Positions 9,328-19,458 of a stretch of DNA of 38,013 nucleotides are shown here, piece by piece. A program made the translations under genes and the position numbers. The stretch comes from an uncultured Saprospiraceae bacterium (GTDB taxonomy: Bacteria; Bacteroidota; Bacteroidia; Chitinophagales; Saprospiraceae). The number at the start of each line of letters is the position of its first letter. Positions within the stretch are counted from its first letter, which is position 1. The stretch is from NCBI GenBank assembly GCA_937973945.1, contig CALJIY010000208.1, positions 1-38,013 of the forward strand. The letters run 5' to 3'. Below the pieces are notes generated by a model. It worked only from the letters and a program-made list of their open reading frames with translations, did no database searches and was not told the origin of the DNA.

Positions 9328-9463
9328 AGAAGTCAGAAGTCAGACCGTTCTTCCAGAACTGTCAGGTGTCAGACGTATAATGTTGACAACGTGATATTTG
9401 TAAGCGCTGGTCAACATCTTGCGTCTGACTTCTGACAGCGTAGCGTTCTGACCTCTGACTTCT
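9328..9463. repeat. AGAAGTC-family heptamer inverted repeat with hairpin cassettes
   Basis: AGAAGTC x2 at 9328-9341; ATGTTGAC 9380-9387 / GTCAACAT 9410-9417; TCTGACTTCTGACAGCGTAGCGTTCTGACCTCTGACTTC. Confidence 0.85.
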
Positions 9464-9464
9464 A

Positions 9465-10391
9465 TTATTTAGCCAATGCCACCTCTCGATGCACCAGCTC
9501 CGTATATAGTTGGCTCAAGCGTTGGCTAACAGGTCCAAAAGTACCTTCACCAATCACTCGACCATCAATTTTCGTTACCGGCGTAACGCCACCAAAAGTG
9601 CCCGTTACAAAGGCTTCATCAGCGCCATATAGATCAAATAATGAAAAATTCTTTTGTTTGCACACAATCCCATTTTCTTCACATACCCGAATAATATTTC
9701 CTCTAGTAATACCATTCATACAGTATTGGCCAGTAGAAGTCCAGACCTCTCCTTTGGTGACCATAAAGAAGTTGGTCGCATTACAGGTAGAAACGAAGCC
9801 ATTGATATCTAACATCAATGCTTCATCAGCTCCAGCTTCAATTGCCTGTACCAAGGCCATGACTTCATGCAATTTACTATGACAATTTAAACGAGGGTCT
9901 AAATAATCAGGAGCGCCTCTACGGATGGTACTAGTAAATAAAGTCACCCCTTTAGCCTTGCTTTTCGAAGAAGCTTTTTTATGTTCTGCAATGATCACCA
10001 AGTTAGGCCCACTAATCGTTAGCCTTGGATCTTGAGAAGGTGTTTTTTTGATACCTCTGGTAACCATAAAGCGCGCATGTACATTATCGTGCATGTTGTT
10101 GGCGTTCAAGGTATACCAGATTTTTTCAGTCAACTCAGCTCTCGTCATCCCTAGATCCATCCCAACAGTAGCCGCTGCCGCCCATAATCTATCTAAGTGC
10201 AAATCTAAAAATACCAAGACTCCTTCATGCAATCGTACGGCTTCCCAGATACCGTCGCCCACTAAGTATCCGCTATCAAAAACAGAAATTTTAGCTTCTG
10301 ATCTAGGATATAGCTCCCCATTTACGTAGATTAAGACATCTTTATTTCTGTCATCTGGGAGTGCATTATGTGTGCCGTGTACTTCTTTCAT
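9465..10391 (-). CDS. Aminotransferase class IV (branched-chain / D-amino acid aminotransferase-like)
   Basis: VYVNGELYPRSEAKISVFDSGYLVGDGIWE; DPRLNCHSKLHEV; GFVSTCNATNFFMV. Confidence 0.9.
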   Translation of the reverse strand: MKEVHGTHNALPDDRNKDVLIYVNGELYPRSEAKISVFDSGYLVGDGIWEAVRLHEGVLVFLDLHLDRLWAAAATVGMDLGMTRAELTEKIWYTLNANNMHDNVHARFMVTRGIKKTPSQDPRLTISGPNLVIIAEHKKASSKSKAKGVTLFTSTIRRGAPDYLDPRLNCHSKLHEVMALVQAIEAGADEALMLDINGFVSTCNATNFFMVTKGEVWTSTGQYCMNGITRGNIIRVCEENGIVCKQKNFSLFDLYGADEAFVTGTFGGVTPVTKIDGRVIGEGTFGPVSQRLSQLYTELVHREVALAK

Positions 10392-10503
10392 TAATTATTT
10401 AGATATAGCGCTCAATATAGGAAAAATTGGATTGTTGTTACTAATTCCTTCTAGTTTTTGTAATCAAGTTTTATCTATTTATATTTATCGCTTAAGAATA
10501 ATC

Positions 10504-10536
10504 AGACTTGGGAAGTTTTTAAAACTTACCAAGTCT
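10504..10536. repeat. Near-perfect 16-bp palindrome, AGACTTGG...CCAAGTCT
   Basis: AGACTTGGGAAGTTTT-T-AAAACTTACCAAGTCT (15/16 paired). Confidence 0.8.
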
Positions 10537-10556
10537 TTCGTCGATTTAAATAGACT

Positions 10557-11279
10557 ATGAGAAAACGGATCAATATTTGGTCAAGTCCAAGGAATATTTC
10601 CACTGCATTTATGTACTCTTTTGCGCAGCGTACAGATATGACCGTCGTAGATGAACCATTATACGCACATTTTCTAAGTAAGACCAATTCAGAAGCAGCA
10701 CATCCTGGAACCGCCGAAATATTAGAGACAATGGAGTTGGATGGTCATAAAGTAGTAGACGATATGCTGCATGGTATATACCCAACAGATCATGTGCTTT
10801 TTAAACAGATGACACATCATCTGATCCATTTGAATGAAGACTTTTTAGCTAAGATGGAAAATGTATTACTAATTCGAGATCCAAGAAGAATTATCGCTTC
10901 TTATGCGAAAGTAATTCCGAATCCAGATTTGCCAGATATTGGGATTAAAATGCAGTATGATTTATTTCAAAAATTATCTAAAGTAGGGAAATTAGCGGCT
11001 GTGGTGGACGCTAAATATTTACTCCTTGATCCCAATGGCGTATTAAGTCAATTATGTGCGCATTTAGAAATTCCTTTTCAGGAACAAATGCTCGAATGGA
11101 CAGCTGGACCAAGATCAGAAGATGGATGCTGGGCAAAATATTGGTATGCTAATGTGCATCAGTCTACTGGATTTATGCCGTATGAAGAGAAAGAAATTAA
11201 ACTTTTAGGTAATTTAGCAGAACTGGCAGATAGGTGCCAGCCTTATTATTCTTTTTTATCGGAGTATACGATTAGGTAG
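10557..11279 (+). CDS. Sulfotransferase-like family protein
   Basis: N-terminal RINIWSSPRNISTAFMYSFAQR (PAPS-loop-like); LLIRDPRRIIASYAK. Confidence 0.75.
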   Translation: MRKRINIWSSPRNISTAFMYSFAQRTDMTVVDEPLYAHFLSKTNSEAAHPGTAEILETMELDGHKVVDDMLHGIYPTDHVLFKQMTHHLIHLNEDFLAKMENVLLIRDPRRIIASYAKVIPNPDLPDIGIKMQYDLFQKLSKVGKLAAVVDAKYLLLDPNGVLSQLCAHLEIPFQEQMLEWTAGPRSEDGCWAKYWYANVHQSTGFMPYEEKEIKLLGNLAELADRCQPYYSFLSEYTIR

Positions 11280-11339
11280 AATAGAGAAGCGGGAGCAGAA
11301 CAGCCCGACTGCCATCAGGTGGGCGGGGAATAGAGACCT
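11278..11339. repeat. AGAGAGC-family heptamer words with embedded hairpin
   Basis: AGAATAG AGAAGCG GGAGCAG words, then CAGCCCGACTGCCATCAGGTGGGCGGGG hairpin. Confidence 0.55.
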
Positions 11340-11370
11340 ATTTTGTTTAAAAACAAGAAAAATAAAAAAC

Positions 11371-12105
11371 ATGAAACTAAGATTAATGCTCTTATGTATG
11401 TGTTCCTTAAGTGCTTATATGTACTTAGCGGCGCAAATTACGGATCCTAAAGCAACAGAAGTATGGGAACCTGAACCGCGAGTAGTGACTTCCGGAATCG
11501 GGACGGCACCACCTTCTGATGCCATTGTTTTATTTGACGGGACTAGTCTAGAGCATTGGATGACATTGGATAGTGCGGCTGCAGGATGGCAAATAAAAGA
11601 TGGAACTATGACTGTGGTGAAAGGAACAGGAGATATTCGAACAAAACAAAATTTTGGTAGTGTACAATTACACTTGGAATGGCGAACACCTGCTGTGGTA
11701 GAAAGCGAAGGGCAGGGTAGAGGGAATAGTGGCGTTTTCTTACAAGGAATTTATGAAGTGCAAGTTTTAGACAGCTATAAAAATAGGACCTATTCTAATG
11801 GTCAAGCAGCGTCTATTTATAAGCAACATATACCTTTAGTAAATGCCTGCCGTCCGCCAGGTGAATGGCAGACCTACGATATTATTTTTATGGAGCCCGT
11901 ATTCAATGCTGACGGAATAAAGGTGAGATCAGGTAGCTTGACGGTCATTCAGAATGGCGTGTTGGTTCAGAATAATATTGAGATAAAAGGGACAACACCT
12001 TATATTGGTTTACCTCAAAATCCTGCACATGGTGATGGGCCATTGAAATTACAAGATCATGGGAACCCTGTTAGTTACAGAAATATTTGGCTGCGAGAAT
12101 TATAA
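11371..12105 (+). CDS. DUF1080 / 3-keto-disaccharide hydrolase-like secreted protein
   Basis: IVLFDGTSLEHWM; GNSGVFLQGIYEVQVLDSY; signal peptide. Confidence 0.88.
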   Translation: MKLRLMLLCMCSLSAYMYLAAQITDPKATEVWEPEPRVVTSGIGTAPPSDAIVLFDGTSLEHWMTLDSAAAGWQIKDGTMTVVKGTGDIRTKQNFGSVQLHLEWRTPAVVESEGQGRGNSGVFLQGIYEVQVLDSYKNRTYSNGQAASIYKQHIPLVNACRPPGEWQTYDIIFMEPVFNADGIKVRSGSLTVIQNGVLVQNNIEIKGTTPYIGLPQNPAHGDGPLKLQDHGNPVSYRNIWLREL

Positions 12106-12130
12106 ATACTCAATAGGGTCGCTGGTGGTC

Positions 12131-12169
12131 TGATGCTGGGCGATACTTTCAAAGTATCGCTCAGCATTA
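12131..12169. terminator. Long perfect-looking hairpin downstream of the DUF1080 gene, no T-tract
   Basis: TGATGCTGGGCGATACTTT-C-AAAGTATCGCTCAGCATTA. Confidence 0.5.
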
Positions 12170-12180
12170 GAATATTGGTG

Positions 12181-12281
12181 AAGTATAAGGTATAAAGTAG
12201 TAGGTATGAAGTAGTAAGATGTTGACAGTCAATGTTTAAAAAAATCATATTGGTCTACTTTATCTTGACTTACTACTTATT
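12181..12281. repeat. TAAAGTA-family heptamer repeat around GATGTTGAC core
   Basis: TAAGGTA TAAAGTA GTAGGTA TGAAGTA at 12186-12213, GATGTTGAC 12218-12226, then CTACTTTATCTTGACTTACTACTTATTC. Confidence 0.75.
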
Positions 12282-12296
12282 CAACCCATTGAAAAA

Positions 12297-12890
12297 TTAT
12301 CCAGAATTTTGGGATCCAGAATTTTTCAATAGCTTTATGTATTCTGCCTCCTTTTTCAAATCCTTCATGCTCAATACGGATGTAGGTGGATGATCTGTCT
12401 GTTGGAGCGCTAATTCATACCAACTAACTCGCTGCCAGGCCCCTAATTTATAGCCAATATTATTATAAGTACCAACCAATTGGAAGCCAAGACTTTTATG
12501 AAAGGCGACACTTGCTTGATTAGGTTGCACGATACCAGCTAATGCATTGGTATAGCCTTGTAAGCGAAGTAATTGAAATAGGGTAGTATATAGTTTTTTG
12601 GCAATACCTTGCCTTTTATAGGCATCATGAACATAAACAGATACTTCTCTGTTCCATTGATAGGCAGCTCTACCTCTATGGGCACTCGCATAGGCGTAAC
12701 CTGCTATTACCCCCTTTTTTTCATATACTAGCCAAGGCGATTCTTCGAGGTACTTTTCTACTCGTTGGGTGAAATCGGTAATTGATGGTACCTCTAATTC
12801 AAATGTAATTGTGGTGTTAAGAACGTATGGAGCGTATATATTTAAAATTTCTGAGGCATCTAAAGGTTTGGCTAATCTTATTTGATACAT
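12297..12890 (-). CDS. GNAT-family N-acetyltransferase (phosphinothricin acetyltransferase-like)
   Basis: IRLAKPLDASEILNIYAPYV; YVHDAYKRQGIAKKLY; VAFHKSLGFQLVGT. Confidence 0.88.
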   Translation of the reverse strand: MYQIRLAKPLDASEILNIYAPYVLNTTITFELEVPSITDFTQRVEKYLEESPWLVYEKKGVIAGYAYASAHRGRAAYQWNREVSVYVHDAYKRQGIAKKLYTTLFQLLRLQGYTNALAGIVQPNQASVAFHKSLGFQLVGTYNNIGYKLGAWQRVSWYELALQQTDHPPTSVLSMKDLKKEAEYIKLLKNSGSQNSG

Positions 12891-13127
12891 ATAAAAGTCT
12901 TCTTTATTGCAAAATAAGGATAATTCTTATGTGTTTTAATCAAAGTTAGTTCCTTTATTTTCTAATTTTTTTATCTTTACTTTACTACTTGTGGTATGAT
13001 TATGGGAACAGCTTAAGTACCACTTTGCAGATCCTAAAGCCAAGTTTTTAAACAGCGGAACAAGCATTAAAGTCCCTCTATTAATAGATGGGTTTTAAAT
13101 ATAAACATAACACTAAAATTAATAAAC

Positions 13128-14189
13128 TTGTACACAGAAGTACACTATCCATTAAGAAAAATTCCACCTAAAAAATTAGATGATTACTTGTCGAAAGGCT
13201 GGTTCCGTATGGGGCAGACCATTTTTACTTGTTGGTTCTTGTTTATGGAGCGTAGATTTTTTTCTGCTATTTGGATAAGACAAGACCTGAAGGATTTTAA
13301 ATTTAAAAAGCGCTCCCGTAAGTTGATGAATCGAAACAAACGATTATTTACTTACAAAGTGGGTAGAGCAGTAATTGATCGGCCTAAGGAGATATTATAT
13401 CAAAAACATCGAGTTAGATTTAATACAGGTGGCGTATATAGGAGTTTGAGGCAATCTTTATTAAGTGGTTCTAGTTTTTCTATATATGATACGCGTCAGA
13501 TTGAGATATATGAAGGTGACCAGTTAGTTGCCGCTAGTTTTTTTGACGTAGGAGAGGAAAGTGTCGCTAGTATAACAGGAATTTTTGATCCAGCATATAA
13601 TCAACATAGTTTGGGGTTCTATACCATGTTGTTGGAAATGGAATTTTCTATATCAACCAATAAAAAATTCTACTATCCTGGATATATTGTACCGGGTAAT
13701 CCTCGGTTTGATTATAAAGCAAGAATTGGTGCTGTTGATTTTTATGATTTTACTCATGAAAAATGGCGACCTATTGCTGAATTAGATTTAAAAGAAATCC
13801 CCTCTAGTTTATTGATGGGTAAATTAGAAACAATTAAATTCTACCTTTCCAAGAAAGGAATAGAAAGCGAAATCTATTACTTCCCACCTTATGAATCTGC
13901 AGGTATAGATCCTCTTTTAGAAGATCTGTTGAAGCACCCAATGTACTTGAAATGTATCTCTACAAAATTTAGACACTTTGATCTTTTTGTGGTTTATGAT
14001 TTATTAAAAGAAGAATACCAATTAGGTATTTACTATAACTTAGATGATTTTTCCGATTGGATGGCCAATCGGCAAGACAATTCAGGATCATTTTCCTATA
14101 ATATATATATGTTAGGGGAGGTCGTTGCAGAGAAAAAACTACCTAAAGAAATTTCTGAAGATGTCTATGAGTTTATTCATGGTAGTTAA
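13128..14189 (+). CDS. Arginyl/leucyl-tRNA--protein transferase-like (ATE/Bpt family) protein
   Basis: TTG start; GWFRMGQTIFT, YDTRQIEIYEGDQLVAASFFDVG, NQHSLGFYTMLLEM, YYPGYIVPGNPRFDYK. Confidence 0.7.
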   Translation: MYTEVHYPLRKIPPKKLDDYLSKGWFRMGQTIFTCWFLFMERRFFSAIWIRQDLKDFKFKKRSRKLMNRNKRLFTYKVGRAVIDRPKEILYQKHRVRFNTGGVYRSLRQSLLSGSSFSIYDTRQIEIYEGDQLVAASFFDVGEESVASITGIFDPAYNQHSLGFYTMLLEMEFSISTNKKFYYPGYIVPGNPRFDYKARIGAVDFYDFTHEKWRPIAELDLKEIPSSLLMGKLETIKFYLSKKGIESEIYYFPPYESAGIDPLLEDLLKHPMYLKCISTKFRHFDLFVVYDLLKEEYQLGIYYNLDDFSDWMANRQDNSGSFSYNIYMLGEVVAEKKLPKEISEDVYEFIHGS

Positions 14190-14201
14190 TAATGAAATAG
14201 G

Positions 14202-14220
14202 TCTCTAATCTCTCTTCTAT
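14202..14220. repeat. Short AGAGAGC-family (TCTCTNN) heptamer fragment
   Basis: TCTCTAA TCTCTCT TCTAT. Confidence 0.4.
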
Positions 14221-14478
14221 AAAGTGCCCCGTTGGTTAAAATATGATTGAGGAGTACTAAGATACTGGTTATCAAGTCTTATAAATTTGTATGTATCCAC
14301 CTTTTTTTGAAAATTAACCTTAATTTAATAGCCTCCTTCTCGTGAAACACTCCTTATTATTGTTAGTTTTGGGCATTGGTTTCTAAGGAATATTCCAACA
14401 TAAGCGTTTCATAAAGAACCAGATCTATAATAACCGCAAATGAATTCATACAAAGCTGATTTCAAAACCTCGGTATAA

Positions 14479-15174
14479 ATGAAAAAAATGAGTGATAACC
14501 AAACGGTGTTAGTCGTAGATGACGAATCAGATATTTTAGAATTTTTAAAATACAATTTAGAAAAGGAAGGTTTTGTAGTGGCAACAGCGGAGAACGGGAA
14601 AGAGGCGCTAGAGATCGCCTATAAAGTTAAGCCACAGTTGATCATTTTGGATATAATGATGCCTGAAATGGATGGGGTAGAGGTGTGTCGGCAGTTGCGT
14701 TCAGATAAAGTATTCGATCATACCATTATTTCTTTTTTGACTGCTAGGGATGAAGATTATTCACAGATTGCGGCTTTAGATGTGGGCGGAGATGACTATA
14801 TAACAAAACCTATCCGACCCCGCTTATTAATCAGTCGAGTAAAAGCTTTATTCAGAAGAACGGAACGAGGAGCAGAAGATCAAAAATCGGAAGTCATCAA
14901 GGTAGGTGATTTATCTATAGATAAAGAGAAGGTATTAGTATTTAGAGGAGAGGAGCAAATAGAAATGGCTAAGAAGGAGTTTGAATTACTTTTGTTATTA
15001 GCCTCAAAACCAGGAAAAGTTTTTACAAGAGAAGAAATATTTAATAAAGTTTGGGGGACAGATGTGATTGTTGGTAACCGAACAATTGATGTGCATATCC
15101 GAAAGTTGAGAGAAAAATTGGGGAGCCAATATATTAAAACATTAAAGGGCGTAGGCTATAAATTTGAATTTTAG
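14479..15174 (+). CDS. OmpR/PhoB-family response regulator
   Basis: VLVVDDESDILEFL, DIMMPEMDG, winged-helix VGNRTIDVHIRKLREKLG. Confidence 0.95.
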   Translation: MKKMSDNQTVLVVDDESDILEFLKYNLEKEGFVVATAENGKEALEIAYKVKPQLIILDIMMPEMDGVEVCRQLRSDKVFDHTIISFLTARDEDYSQIAALDVGGDDYITKPIRPRLLISRVKALFRRTERGAEDQKSEVIKVGDLSIDKEKVLVFRGEEQIEMAKKEFELLLLLASKPGKVFTREEIFNKVWGTDVIVGNRTIDVHIRKLREKLGSQYIKTLKGVGYKFEF

Positions 15175-15207
15175 TAATGAGGGATCATTGATCTTTTAAA
15201 CAACTAC

Positions 15208-16260
15208 ATGTATAAAAACCTTACTCCACGGCAAATAGCTATTTATACTGCTCTAATCATCACGTTGATTGTTATGTTATTGGTAGGCGTGATGTTCTTC
15301 CTACCGATTCCTATTTATTATCAGTGGTTGCCTATCCTCTTTGTTGGTGTATTGACCTTTCTGAGTGCCTATATTACGATTCTTTTTTTTGTTAAAAAGT
15401 ATATTTATCGGAAGATCAAATTGATCTATAAAAATATCCACAATTTCAAGTTAAGTTCTACCGAAAAGAAAAACATTTTAGACTCAGATACAGACACCAT
15501 TGAGGTAGTGGAAAAGGAAGTTGCCTTTTGGACAAAAGAACGACAAGAGGAAATCGACACCTTAAAAGAAATGGAAAATTATCGGAGAGATTATCTAGGT
15601 AATGTTTCTCATGAGTTGAAAACTCCTATTTTTAATATACAGGGTTTTGTACACACGCTATTGGAAGGAGGATTGTATGATGAGCAGATTAATATGAAGT
15701 ACCTGCAACGGGCAGCTAAGAACATAGAGCGCTTGAATACCATCGTGATGGATTTAGAATCTATCAATAAGTTGGAGTCTGGGAAGCTCGTTTTAGAAGA
15801 ACAAAGCTTTTCCTTGAAAGATTTGGTAGATGAGGTGATAGAAGATTTAGAAATAAAAGCCGCCAAGAATAACATTAGTTTGTTGTATAAAGAGGGAGCG
15901 GATCAAAATTTTAAAGTCAAAGGAGACAGAGATAGTATTCGACAGGTATTGACTAATCTAATAGAAAATTCTATTAAATACGGAAATAAAGATGGTCATA
16001 CGAAAGTAAGTTTCTATGATATGGATACTAGAATATTAGTAGAAATTGCAGATAATGGAATAGGCATCAAACAAGAACACCTAAATCATGTTTTTGATCG
16101 TTTCTATAGAGCAGATAAAAGTAGATCTAGAGCGATAGGTGGTTCTGGCTTAGGTTTGTCTATTGTCAAGCACATTATCGAAGCGCATAAACAAACGATT
16201 AATGTTCGAAGTTCTTTAGAGACTGGGTCTACTTTTGGATTCACTTTAGGTAAAGCGTAA
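15208..16260 (+). CDS. PhoR-like membrane sensor histidine kinase
   Basis: Two N-terminal TM segments; NVSHELKTPIFNIQGF; NLIENSIKYG; GSGLGLSIVKHI. Confidence 0.95.
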   Translation: MYKNLTPRQIAIYTALIITLIVMLLVGVMFFLPIPIYYQWLPILFVGVLTFLSAYITILFFVKKYIYRKIKLIYKNIHNFKLSSTEKKNILDSDTDTIEVVEKEVAFWTKERQEEIDTLKEMENYRRDYLGNVSHELKTPIFNIQGFVHTLLEGGLYDEQINMKYLQRAAKNIERLNTIVMDLESINKLESGKLVLEEQSFSLKDLVDEVIEDLEIKAAKNNISLLYKEGADQNFKVKGDRDSIRQVLTNLIENSIKYGNKDGHTKVSFYDMDTRILVEIADNGIGIKQEHLNHVFDRFYRADKSRSRAIGGSGLGLSIVKHIIEAHKQTINVRSSLETGSTFGFTLGKA

Positions 16261-16268
16261 ATTTAAAG

Positions 16269-16350
16269 AACAGAGAGTAGAGAGCAGAGACTCATTCGTA
16301 TAAAAACAACGGAATTAGTATCTATTCTCGCTTCACGGCTCTCGCTTCTA
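16269..16350. repeat. AGAGAGC-family heptamer inverted repeat
   Basis: AGAGAGT AGAGAGC AGAGACT at 16272-16292; TCTATTC TCGCTTC ACGGCTC TCGCTTC at 16321-16348. Confidence 0.7.
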
Positions 16351-16362
16351 CAATATAAATAA

Positions 16363-17016
16363 ATGCTAAAAGCAATTGATATTCATAAGTCCTATGGTTC
16401 CTTACATGTATTGAAAGGAGTAGACGTAGCGATTGATAAAGGAGAAATTGTATCTATTGTCGGTAAGTCAGGTGCTGGAAAGAGTACCTTATTGCATATA
16501 TTAGGTACTTTGGATCAAGCAGATAAAGGACAGGTTTTATTTAACGGAAAAGATATTTCAAGATTAAAATCAAAAGAACTATCTAGTTTTCGGAATGACC
16601 ACATTGGATTCATTTTTCAATTTCATCATCTATTACCAGAATTTACGGCCTTAGAGAATGTTTGTATCCCAGGCTTTATTCAAAAAAGACAAGAGGCCGT
16701 CGTCGAAAAACGAGCAAAAGAATTGTTAGATTATCTAGGCTTGTCGGAGCGCTTACTACATAAGCCCAACCAATTATCGGGTGGGGAGCAACAAAGAGTG
16801 GCTGTGGCTCGCTCTTTAATTAATAGCCCCGCTATCGTTTTCGCAGATGAGCCAACTGGTAATTTGGATACGGCTTCTTCCGAAGAATTACACCAATTAC
16901 TCTTCAAATTAAGAGATGATTTTCAACAGACGTTTGTAATTGTTACACACAATGAAGGCCTAGCAGATATGAGTGATCGGAAGATTGAGATGCAAGATGG
17001 GAAATTGAGTAAATGA
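16363..17016 (+). CDS. LolD-like ABC transporter ATP-binding protein
   Basis: GKSGAGKST Walker [27 protein letters not shown]. Confidence 0.92.
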   Translation: MLKAIDIHKSYGSLHVLKGVDVAIDKGEIVSIVGKSGAGKSTLLHILGTLDQADKGQVLFNGKDISRLKSKELSSFRNDHIGFIFQFHHLLPEFTALENVCIPGFIQKRQEAVVEKRAKELLDYLGLSERLLHKPNQLSGGEQQRVAVARSLINSPAIVFADEPTGNLDTASSEELHQLLFKLRDDFQQTFVIVTHNEGLADMSDRKIEMQDGKLSK

Positions 17017-17059
17017 GATTAGGAGAATTTGAGCCTTTCTATCGAAAGGAGAAGATAAT

Positions 17060-17179
17060 GAACACTGAGTCACAGAGAAACAGAGAATACATTATGCATA
17101 TAACTCAGTGCGCTCCGTGACTCCGTGTTCATTATTGTCAACATCTAGGAACCTCCTATAACTCTGTGTCTCAGTGTTC
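17060..17179. repeat. Octamer-family inverted repeat between convergent genes
   Basis: GAACACTGAGTCACAGAG vs CTCCGTGACTCCGTGTTC (16/18 complementary); GTCAACATC 17137-17145; CTCTGTGT CTCAGTGT 17162-17177. Confidence 0.85.
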
Positions 17180-17206
17180 TAACATTTTGCCTCCTTAACT
17201 CTCTCC

Positions 17207-18787
17207 TTAGTATTCACTAGTAAAATGAAATTCAACATCAGGAAAATTCTCCTGCGCCATTTGTAGCGTCCAAGCAGATTCGGCTAAAAAGACAGGGTTT
17301 TTATCTTTATCATAAGCAATATCTCTCTTCCGACGACTCAAAAAAGCATTGAGTTTGGAATCATCCTCACAGCTTACCCAACAAGCCTTGTGTAGATGAA
17401 CAGGCTCATAGCTACACGAAGCACCATACTCATGTTTGAGTCGATATTGGATTACATCAAACTGTAGGGCACCAACTGTCCCAATAATTTGACGATTCCC
17501 CACTTCTTTAGTAAACAACTGCGCCACGCCCTCATCCATTAATTGTAAAAGCCCTTTATTTAACTGCTTAGATTTCATAGGATCGGTATTTAAGACATAC
17601 CGAAATTGTTCAGGCGAGAAGCTAGGAATGCCTTTAAAATGAAGCTTTTCACCTTCTGTTAAGGCATCTCCAATTTTAAAATTTCCACTATCATATAGAC
17701 CGACGACATCGCCGGGGTAAGCTTTCTCTACGATCGTTTTTTTAGCAGCCATGAAACTAGTAGGATTCGAAAATTTCATTTTCTTCTCCTTTCGTACATG
17801 CAGATAATTGGTATTTCTATGGAAGGTGCCAGAGCATATTCTTAAAAACGCAATACGGTCTCTATGTTTTGGATCCATATTGGCATGTATCTTAAATACA
17901 AAACCTGAAAATTTATCTTCATTAGGATCAATCGTTCTTTCTTCTGTAATCCTCGGAAGTGGCGTAGGAGCAATATCGACAAAGCAGTCTAACAATTCTT
18001 TAACCCCAAAATTATTAATAGCACTACCAAAAAATACAGGAGAAAGTAAGCCTTCTAAATAATCCTCTTTTTCAAATTTGGGATAAACTTCATTAATCAT
18101 TTCTATTTCTTCTCGTAACTTGTTGGCCGCTCGTTCTCCTACTTCTTTATCTAAAGTCTCATTAGACAAGTCTTTTATTTCAATACTGCCATCGCCTTGT
18201 TGCTTGCTGTGCGGTCGAAATAAGACCAGTTTCTGCTCATAAATATTATAAACTCCTTGAAAATCTTGGCCCATTCCCACTGGCCAGCTTAAAGGACGAA
18301 CTAACAAACCTAATTTTTCCTCTAACTCGTCAATCAAGTCAAACGCATCCTTTCCCTCTCGATCTAATTTATTGATAAAAACGATAATAGGCGTATCCCG
18401 CATTCTACAAACCTTTACTAGCTTCTCGGTTTGTGTTTCCACACCTTTGGCAACATCTATCACCACAATTACACTATCCACAGCCGTCAACGTTCTAAAA
18501 GTATCTTCTTGGAAATCTTGGTGACCAGGAGTATCTAAGATATTTATTTTTTTGCCTCTATAATCAAATGCCATGACAGAAGTTGCCACCGAGATACCTC
18601 TTTGGCGCTCAATGTCCATAAAATCTGAGGTAGCACTCTTCTTAATCTTATTAGACTTTACCGCACCTGCTATTTGAATAGCTCCACCAAATAGTAATAA
18701 CTTCTCCGTAAGTGTGGTCTTACCAGCATCGGGGTGAGAAATAATACCAAATGTCTTTCTACGTTCAATTTCTTCTAGAAAACTCAT
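17207..18787 (-). CDS. prfC: Peptide chain release factor 3
   Basis: [48 protein letters not shown]3 C-terminal domain. Confidence 0.96.
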   Translation of the reverse strand: MSFLEEIERRKTFGIISHPDAGKTTLTEKLLLFGGAIQIAGAVKSNKIKKSATSDFMDIERQRGISVATSVMAFDYRGKKINILDTPGHQDFQEDTFRTLTAVDSVIVVIDVAKGVETQTEKLVKVCRMRDTPIIVFINKLDREGKDAFDLIDELEEKLGLLVRPLSWPVGMGQDFQGVYNIYEQKLVLFRPHSKQQGDGSIEIKDLSNETLDKEVGERAANKLREEIEMINEVYPKFEKEDYLEGLLSPVFFGSAINNFGVKELLDCFVDIAPTPLPRITEERTIDPNEDKFSGFVFKIHANMDPKHRDRIAFLRICSGTFHRNTNYLHVRKEKKMKFSNPTSFMAAKKTIVEKAYPGDVVGLYDSGNFKIGDALTEGEKLHFKGIPSFSPEQFRYVLNTDPMKSKQLNKGLLQLMDEGVAQLFTKEVGNRQIIGTVGALQFDVIQYRLKHEYGASCSYEPVHLHKACWVSCEDDSKLNAFLSRRKRDIAYDKDKNPVFLAESAWTLQMAQENFPDVEFHFTSEY

Positions 18788-18929
18788 ATTAAATAGATCG
18801 TTAATTTTGGCTGCAAAGGTAAATAAATACTTCCGATATGCTTATAATTTTGAAAAAAGAAGAAATACAATCATTTTTGCGATTCAAAAAGATAGAGTAG
18901 TATGGCTACTCGCTGAAATTTATTGACAC

Positions 18930-19355
18930 ATGGAATTATTAATAAAAGACATATCCTCTTTGCCTACCATCATTCCTGTATTACTAAAGGAAGCAGCAAG
19001 TAAAAAGAAGTGGTTGTTTTATGGCGAGGTGGGAGCAGGTAAAACGACTTTGATAAAAACGCTTTGTGCATGGTTTAAAGTAAAGGAATCTGTTACGAGT
19101 CCTACTTATTCCATTATTAATGAATATGAATATATAGACGAGAATGGTGTAGCAGGCTATATCTATCATATGGATTTGTATCGACTAAAAAGGATAGAGG
19201 AAGCCTTGGATATAGGGATAGAAGACCATTTGGACAGCGAAGATTACTGTTTTATTGAGTGGCCAGAAATAATAGAACCGATTCTACCAGAGGAGGTTCT
19301 TAAAATAAGTATAGAGATTGTTAACGATTCGGAACGGAAAATTGTAATTTTGTAA
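18930..19355 (+). CDS. tsaE: tRNA threonylcarbamoyladenosine biosynthesis ATPase TsaE
   Basis: GEVGAGKTTLIK; VTSPTYSIINEY; HMDLYRL; FIEWPE. Confidence 0.93.
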   Translation: MELLIKDISSLPTIIPVLLKEAASKKKWLFYGEVGAGKTTLIKTLCAWFKVKESVTSPTYSIINEYEYIDENGVAGYIYHMDLYRLKRIEEALDIGIEDHLDSEDYCFIEWPEIIEPILPEEVLKISIEIVNDSERKIVIL

Positions 19356-19458
19356 GGATTGCAGTCGTAGTTTAATGAGAACCTGAAGTTGTTTAATACT
19401 ATTTTTTTAGACAGCTTCCCAATAGCCGAAGAGTAAATTCAAGGCCTACGAATTAAAT

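Noticed and set aside
14387-14396. GGAATATTCC palindrome upstream of the PhoB-like gene
   Set aside because: 10-bp AT-rich palindrome, no second copy or supporting promoter context.
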